Positions 5,641-9,409 of a DNA stretch of 9,409 nucleotides are shown here, piece by piece. This stretch comes from Chloroflexota bacterium (GTDB lineage: Bacteria > Chloroflexota > Chloroflexia > Chloroflexales > Kallotenuaceae). Position 1 is the first letter of the stretch. The number at the start of each line of letters is the position of its first letter. A program made the translations under genes and the position numbers. The notes under the pieces are model-generated. The model had not been told where the DNA came from, did not search any database, and was given only the letters and a program-made list of their open reading frames with translations. Location of the stretch: positions 1 through 9,409 of the forward strand of contig JAFAYS010000716.1 of the NCBI GenBank assembly GCA_019240175.1, given 5' to 3'.

Positions 5641-6708
5641 ATGCAACTGTTATATCTTGATCCGCAGCAGCTAGAGCTTGATCCCGAGGGCATTCGTGAG
5701 GACGCCGGCGACATCGCCAGCCTGGCCGAGACGATCCGCGAGCACGGCCTGCTCCAGCCGCTCGGCGTAGTCGCGCTGGGCCACGAGCGCTATCGTGTGG
5801 TGTACGGTGGACGACGCCACCGCGCTGCGACGCAGCTGGGCCTTGAGCGTGTCCCGTGTATCGTGCTCGATCCTAACGACTCCGATCTTTTGATTCAGCA
5901 GCTGATCGAGAACGTCCAGCGCCAGGATCTCAACGATCTCGAAAAGGCGCGCTCGTTCAAGCGACTGCGCGATCGCTTCAGCGAGCCGGTGCGTGCTACC
6001 GGCGGCACGATCAACGAGGGCGCGCTCGACGAGCAGATCGGACAGGCGGTTGGGCTTGCGCCGCGCACCATTCGGCGCTACCTGGGCTTGCTCGATCTGC
6101 CGCCCGAGATCCAGCACTTCCTCCGCGATGGCGAGATGACCGTGACTCAGGCTCAGCACCTGCGCCGTATCGCCAACACCAAAACGCAGATCGAGCTGGC
6201 GCAAATGATCGTCGATGAGGGACTGTCGGCGGGCGAGGTCAGCAGCCTGGCCAACTACTTCGCAGCCAATCCCAATCTCACAGTCGACGCCGCCATGCAA
6301 GCGCTGTCGAACAACCTGGATCTGCGCACCGAAGCCGCCCAGCCCAGCGTCAGCGCCGGCGGACCGCTGCCCAAAGGCGGCAACGCCAACGCCGAGGGCG
6401 GCGACGATGATTTTTGGGCTGACGAGCCCGAGCCTGCGGACGAAGGACAGGACGGCGCGTTTGCAGCCTTTGCTGCCGAGGACCAGAATCCATCCAAGAA
6501 CAAAGCCCGTGTTTTCCGCATTCGTTCGCTGGATCAGATGGTCGACGAGACCGACCGGCTAGCGCGCGCCTACCACGAGGGCGATCTGCAAAAGTGGGTA
6601 CAAAAAGACGAGAGCGCGTCCTTCAAGCTGCGGCTCTTGCTCAAACAGCTGCGCGCGCTCTCCCAGGCGATCGAGGCACTTGTAGGCGATGAGGTTGAGG
6701 TCGAATAG
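5641..6708 (+). CDS. ParB/RepB/Spo0J family protein, orphan
   Basis: The 355-residue product has a ParB N-terminal domain (about 3-95) with the phosphate-binding box YGGRRHRAA (55-63) and the box ENVQRQDLND (90-99). A central helix-turn-helix region follows (about 129-180, LDEQIGQAVGLAPRTIRRYL then a recognition-type helix around EMTVTQAQHLRRI). Classical ParB proteins bind CTP through these boxes and act as DNA-sliding clamps at parS. Box II here reads GGRR where most have GERR; the Glu of ENVQR (residue 90) is kept. The C-terminal third is unlike chromosomal ParB: an acidic, Gly-rich linker (about 239-285 with DDDFW) and then a charged helical segment (about 290-350). No parA is adjacent and no parS-like TGTTTCACGTGAAACA is seen. 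It has its own promoter and terminator, so it is monocistronic. Family assignment is firm; whether it segregates chromosomes or regulates transcription is open. Confidence 0.88.
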   Translation: MQLLYLDPQQLELDPEGIREDAGDIASLAETIREHGLLQPLGVVALGHERYRVVYGGRRHRAATQLGLERVPCIVLDPNDSDLLIQQLIENVQRQDLNDLEKARSFKRLRDRFSEPVRATGGTINEGALDEQIGQAVGLAPRTIRRYLGLLDLPPEIQHFLRDGEMTVTQAQHLRRIANTKTQIELAQMIVDEGLSAGEVSSLANYFAANPNLTVDAAMQALSNNLDLRTEAAQPSVSAGGPLPKGGNANAEGGDDDFWADEPEPADEGQDGAFAAFAAEDQNPSKNKARVFRIRSLDQMVDETDRLARAYHEGDLQKWVQKDESASFKLRLLLKQLRALSQAIEALVGDEVEVE

Positions 6709-6720
6709 CTTTGGGAAATT

Positions 6721-6760
6721 AACACGAGGGACGAGCAAAAGCTTCGTCCCTCGTCGTGTT
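6721..6760 (+). terminator. Hairpin terminator after the parB-like gene, possibly bidirectional
   Basis: The arms ACGAGGGACGA (6724-6734) and TCGTCCCTCGT (6744-6754) pair over 11 bp. Outer bases AACAC and GTGTT extend the stem with a 3-nt bulge, and AGC-AAAA-GCT caps the loop. The stop codon is at 6706-6708. Only a short T run (GTGTTTAA) follows on the plus strand; on the minus strand a TGTTAATTT tail follows, so it may also back up rho termination. Confidence 0.6.
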
Positions 6761-6780
6761 TAACATTGTAGATTCTGATC

Positions 6781-6892
6781 GCCAAACTGCGGAAATTTGT
6801 GCGAGAAGCGTGATCTTCCGTCGGCCAAAATTGCGGAATTTTATGCGACAAACATAACTATTCAGCTACCAAAACTGCGGAAAATAAAACGA
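6781..6892. repeat. Three degenerate direct repeats with a 44-bp period
   Basis: Aligned 24-bp units occupy 6781-6804, 6825-6848 and 6869-6892. All share AAA-Y-TGCGGAA near the middle, and the first two also share TGCGA at the end. The TGCGG cores start at 6788, 6832 and 6876, exactly 44 bp apart, separated by unrelated 20-bp segments. Units 1 and 2 agree at 19 of 24 positions and units 2 and 3 at 18 of 24. The third unit overlaps the T tract of the rho terminator. It could be an iteron-like protein-binding array or leftover duplicated terminator tails. Confidence 0.75.
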
Positions 6893-6919
6893 GAGACCAA
6901 GCAGTGCTTGATCTCTCGT
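6881..6919 (-). terminator. Intrinsic terminator of rho
   Basis: Read on the minus strand after the rho stop codon, ACGAGAGATCAAGCA (6919-6905) pairs with the complementary arm at 6903-6889 with one mismatch, and TTTTATTTT follows (down to 6881). Stem plus U tract is a textbook Rho-independent terminator, which fits a gene whose product would otherwise have to end its own transcript. Confidence 0.85.
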
Positions 6920-6939
6920 CGTGTTTAAGCGCCGACGAA

Positions 6940-8187
6940 TTACATGTTCCGGCCCAGCGTGGTCAAGAACTCGTCGTTGGTGCGCGTCTTGGCCAACCGC
7001 GTCAGCACCAGCTCGGTGCCTTCGTTGTCGTTGAGCATGCTCACCATACGGCGCATCGTCCAGACCTGACGCATCATCTCGGGGCCGAGCAGCAACTCCT
7101 CGCGGCGCGTGCTGGAGCGCGTAATATCGATCGCGGGATAGATGCGTTTCTCCGCCAAGCGGCGCTCAAGCACCAGCTCGGAGTTGCCCGTGCCTTTGAA
7201 CTCTTCGTAGATCACGTCGTCCATGCGGCTACCGGTATCGACAAGGCAGGTCGCGATAATCGTCAGCGAGCCGCCGTGCTCGATGTTACGCGCCGCTCCA
7301 AAGAAGCGCTTGGGCGGATACAGCGCCACGGGATCGATACCGCCTGACAGCGTGCGCCCTGACGGCGGCATATCGAGGTTGTAGGCGCGCGCCACACGCG
7401 TGATCGAGTCCATCAGGATCACCACGTCCTGGCCGCTCTCGACCAGACGCTTGGCCCGCTCAAGGGTCATCTCGGTCACTTTGGTCTGATCTTCAACCGA
7501 CTCGTCGAAGGTCGACGAAATCACCTCGCCCTTGACCGAGCGCCGCATATCGGTGACTTCCTCGGGCCGCTCACCAACCAGCAGCACCATCAGATGCACG
7601 TCGGCGTGATTGGTTGTAATGCCGTTGGCGATCGCCTTGAGCAGCATTGTCTTGCCGGCTTTTGGCGGCGACACGATCAAACCGCGCTGGCCCCGGCCAA
7701 TCGGCGCGACAAGATCTACCAGGCGCGTAGCCAGGATCTGCGGCTCGGTCGCCAGCTTGAGCTGCTGGTTCGGGAAGATCGGCGTCAGCTGATCGAAGTG
7801 CGGGCGGTTGCGGGCGATCTCGGGATCGATCCCATTGATCAGCTCGACGCGCAGCAAGCTGTAGTAGCGCTCGTTTTCTTTCGGCGGACGGACCTGGCCC
7901 GTCACACGGTCGCCGGTGCGCAGGCCAAAGCGGCGAATCTGCGACTGCGACACATACACATCATCCGGCCCCGGCAGCATGCGGTCGCTGCGCAAAAAGC
8001 CGAAGCCATCCGACACAATATCCAGAATCCCTGAGCTAAAGCTGTTGCCTACCTGCTCGGTCTGAGCGTGCATCAGCTTCATAATCAGATCTTGCTTGCG
8101 TAGCCGAGCAAAGCTGGGAATTTCCAACTCACGGGCCAACTCGTGCAAGTCGCTCAACGGTTTCATTTCAAGTTCAGCGATATTCAC
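6940..8187 (-). CDS. rho: Transcription termination factor Rho
   Basis: Rho is a hexameric RNA-dependent ATPase/helicase that loads on C-rich untranslated RNA and releases it from RNA polymerase. The 415-residue length is normal for the family. It has an N-terminal helical bundle (about 1-45), an OB-fold primary RNA site with GFGFLRS (61-67) and DDVYVSQSQIRRFGLR (75-90), then the RecA-like motor. Walker A is SPPKAGKT (173-180), GERPEEV lies at 205-211, Walker B is VVILMD (255-260), the Q-loop PPSGRTLSGGID is at 274-285, and the R-loop KGTGN is at 331-335. The conserved RSSTRREELLL (357-367) carries the arginine-finger region. No key residue is missing and there is no large N-terminal insertion. 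The start is GTG at 8187, fixed by GGAGGA (8194-8199) 6 nt upstream. It lies downstream of glpX on the same strand, separated by a 430-bp gap with its own promoter. Confidence 0.98.
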   Translation of the reverse strand: MNIAELEMKPLSDLHELARELEIPSFARLRKQDLIMKLMHAQTEQVGNSFSSGILDIVSDGFGFLRSDRMLPGPDDVYVSQSQIRRFGLRTGDRVTGQVRPPKENERYYSLLRVELINGIDPEIARNRPHFDQLTPIFPNQQLKLATEPQILATRLVDLVAPIGRGQRGLIVSPPKAGKTMLLKAIANGITTNHADVHLMVLLVGERPEEVTDMRRSVKGEVISSTFDESVEDQTKVTEMTLERAKRLVESGQDVVILMDSITRVARAYNLDMPPSGRTLSGGIDPVALYPPKRFFGAARNIEHGGSLTIIATCLVDTGSRMDDVIYEEFKGTGNSELVLERRLAEKRIYPAIDITRSSTRREELLLGPEMMRQVWTMRRMVSMLNDNEGTELVLTRLAKTRTNDEFLTTLGRNM

Positions 8188-8551
8188 AGAAGGTCCTCCA
8201 GAAGCACCAGTTTAAGGGATAAAACAAACACGCACAGAAAACCTGCGGTAGCACCTAGGCCCTATCTATAGGTCACATCTGAAACCAGGGTACAGTTCGT
8301 GTCCAGATCACAAAGCGTGAGGGGGGAACGAATCAGCATGTAGACTCGATACTTTAGGTGGTGCTTTTGCAACGATTAATGCCATATCAGGCAGCTAACC
8401 AGGTTAGACCGTTGGGCTGAGGCTTAGGGCAATACACCAAGATCTATAACAACACAGGTAGAAACTCACCGGGGGAGCCACGCAGCACTCGTCAACATTC
8501 GGCACAGCGTTAACGCAGCCTGAGAGGGTACCGAGGCTGTTCGCCAGCCTC
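8188..8551 (-). promoter_or_regulatory. Long 5-prime leader of rho
   Basis: If transcription starts at the extended -10 promoter near 8551, the rho mRNA has a leader of about 360 nt with no convincing reading frame. It opens with a perfect 9-bp hairpin, has a near-palindrome CTAACC-T-GGTTAG (8407-8395), and holds C-rich runs such as TTCCCCCCTCACGC (complement of about 8317-8330) and GCTCCCCCGG (complement of about 8470-8479). Such C-rich, poorly structured RNA could be a Rho loading site. E. coli rho is known to be autoregulated by termination in its leader; the same here is an inference. Confidence 0.5.
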
Positions 8552-8553
8552 GG
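8531..8553 (-). other. Hairpin at the start of the rho leader
   Basis: CCGAGGCTG (8531-8539) and CAGCCTCGG (8545-8553) form a perfect 9-bp stem with a 5-base loop. No T tract follows on either strand, so it is not a typical intrinsic terminator for glpX. It sits at the predicted 5-prime end of the rho transcript, where it could stabilise the RNA. Confidence 0.7.
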
Positions 8554-8557
8554 ACAT

Positions 8558-8586
8558 AGTATAGCAGGTTTCATGCAGAATGCAAG
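8558..8586 (-). promoter_or_regulatory. Extended -10 promoter for rho
   Basis: On the minus strand TGC-TATACT (8566-8558) is an extended -10 identical to the one before the parB-like gene. The -35 is weak (TTGCAT at 16-bp spacing or CTTGCA at 17-bp spacing). The promoter lies 52 bp beyond the glpX stop, so rho can be transcribed apart from glpX. Confidence 0.5.
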
Positions 8587-8599
8587 TCCCTGTCTGCAT
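8573..8599. repeat. Inverted repeat around the rho -35 region
   Basis: ATGCAGA (8573-8579) and TCTGCAT (8593-8599) are perfect 7-bp arms with a 13-bp centre that contains the -35 region. It could be an operator for the rho promoter, or a weak hairpin at the 3-prime end of glpX; no T tract follows it. Confidence 0.4.
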
Positions 8600-8617
8600 T
8601 ATTTGCGCTTCTGCCAC

Positions 8618-9409
8618 CTAAGCGTTACGCTGATCGAACGGCAGCTGCGAGATCCGCATGAGTTTGTCCCAGCGATGGCTCGCTTCGATAAATCGCGACG
8701 TACCACTGCGCGAGCGCATCACCATCGAATGCGTTGTCGCGCCCCAACCAAAATATTGTACTCCTCTCAATAGCTCGCCCGTTGTGATGCCGGTTGCAGC
8801 AAAATGCACATCCTCGCCCTGACACAGATCGCTGGTGGTGTACACGCGCGTAATATCGATCCGCTCTCGCTCGACGATCTCGCGCTCCTGGTCGTTGCGC
8901 GGCCACAGCCGACACTGGATCTCGCCGCCGATGCACTTGAGCGCGCAAGCCGTAACAACCGCTTCCGGCGCGCCGCCAATGCCCATCAGAATATCGGCGG
9001 GCGCGTTGTCCATGGTTGTCATCACGCCTGCTGCTACATCACCATGCAGGATCATTTTGATCCGTGCGCCGGTCTCGCGAATCTCCTGGATCATCTGCTT
9101 ATGGCGGGGTCGATCAAGAATAACGACGGTAACATCGTCGACATCTTTTTTGAGCGCCTGCGCGACATTGCGGATGTTCTGCTTGACCGATGCGGTGATG
9201 TCGATCGCGCCGGCAGCCGCTTCGCCCACCGCGATCTTTTCCATGTACATAATGCCCGGCGTAGCAAACAGTGAGCCACGCTCTGCGATCGCAACCACCG
9301 CGATCGCGCCGGGCATACCCTCGGCCAGGAGCGTCGTACCTTCTACGGGATCGACCGCAATATCTACTGCGGGCGGATGGCCGTTGCCCAGCACCTCGCC
9401 GATATACAA
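8618..9409 (-). CDS. glpX: Class II fructose-1,6-bisphosphatase GlpX, N-terminus beyond window
   Basis: GlpX hydrolyses fructose 1,6-bisphosphate to fructose 6-phosphate in gluconeogenesis; in some autotrophs related enzymes also accept sedoheptulose bisphosphate. The visible 263 residues begin with LYIGE, which aligns with residue 66 onward of E. coli GlpX, so about 65 residues lie outside the window. The TTG at the edge encodes this internal Leu and is not a start. Family motifs are the metal-site segment AVDPVEGTT (18-26 of the visible part), APDMYMEK-like PGIMYMEKIAVG (51-62), HGDVAAGVMT (122-131), GIGGAPEAVVTACALKCIGGEIQ (143-165) and FAATGITTGELL (203-214). The stop is TAG at 8618-8620. 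Its place just upstream of rho repeats the glpX-rho order known from Bacillus subtilis. No T-rich terminator is evident after it, so read-through into rho is possible. Confidence 0.96.
   Translation of the reverse strand: MYIGEVLGNGHPPAVDIAVDPVEGTTLLAEGMPGAIAVVAIAERGSLFATPGIMYMEKIAVGEAAAGAIDITASVKQNIRNVAQALKKDVDDVTVVILDRPRHKQMIQEIRETGARIKMILHGDVAAGVMTTMDNAPADILMGIGGAPEAVVTACALKCIGGEIQCRLWPRNDQEREIVERERIDITRVYTTSDLCQGEDVHFAATGITTGELLRGVQYFGWGATTHSMVMRSRSGTSRFIEASHRWDKLMRISQLPFDQRNA

Noticed and set aside
6781..6892. CRISPR-like array (24-bp repeats with 20-bp spacers)
   Set aside because: Only three degenerate units, no cas genes, no leader, and the last unit overlaps a terminator. Direct-repeat array is the better description.
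5221..6939. Canonical parS site near the ParB-like gene
   Set aside because: I looked for TGTTTCACGTGAAACA and close variants on both strands around the gene and found none.
7594..8034. Plus-strand open frame of 146 codons inside rho
   Set aside because: Antisense to the rho motor domain. The composition is a mirror of the Rho codons and no initiation signal is present.
8230..8260. T-box-like element GGTGCTACCGC in the rho leader
   Set aside because: It resembles the antiterminator GGTGGTACCGC, but the UGGN that pairs with the tRNA end is UGCU here. No stem I or terminator is apparent, and rho is not a usual T-box target.
8531..8553. Hairpin as intrinsic terminator of glpX
   Set aside because: The stem is perfect, but no T tract follows on either strand and it lies at the predicted start of the rho transcript.

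Overview
The window looks like chromosomal DNA of a fairly GC-rich bacterium, most likely a Chloroflexota member (class Chloroflexia). This is inferred from the gene set: Tad-type pseudopilins with a very large TadG-like protein, a ParB-like gene without a parA beside it, NADH-type FabI, and glpX next to rho. No rRNA, tRNA, transposase, phage gene or CRISPR array is visible. Most of the window is housekeeping; the unusual material lies in the non-coding gaps.

Layout from left to right. (1) Positions 1-3101, minus strand: a tight operon of two TadE-like pseudopilins (3101-2625 and 2625-2074, joined by a TAATG stop/start overlap), followed 13 nt later by a TadG-like secreted or membrane-anchored protein (2060 to beyond position 1). 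This last frame is open for 686 codons and leaves the window without a stop. (2) 3102-3574: an AT-rich gap with GTAC-centred repeats and a tentative promoter for the tad operon. (3) 3575-4021, plus strand: a four-helix membrane protein of unknown function. (4) 4042-4886: a clear promoter followed by fabI, the last reductive step of fatty acid elongation. (5) 4903-5220, minus strand: a small acidic, probably disordered protein, convergent with fabI. (6) 5221-5640: a gap containing octamer and heptamer tandem repeats and then an extended -10 promoter. (7) 5641-6708, plus strand: an orphan ParB-like CTPase/DNA-binding protein. (8) 6709-6939: a convergent gap with two related terminator hairpins and three degenerate direct repeats at an exact 44-bp period. 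(9) 6940-8187, minus strand: transcription terminator Rho, starting at GTG. (10) 8188-8617: a long rho leader and promoter. (11) 8618 to the right edge, minus strand: glpX, class II fructose-1,6-bisphosphatase, lacking about its first 65 residues because the window ends.

The tad genes would act together at the cell surface (Tad/Flp pilus or related secretion apparatus). FabI and GlpX serve lipid synthesis and gluconeogenesis. Rho ends untranslated transcripts, and its own long C-rich leader suggests autoregulation. The strongest candidates for something undescribed are the 44-bp-periodic repeats between parB and rho, the repeat arrays in front of the parB promoter, and the long structured rho leader.
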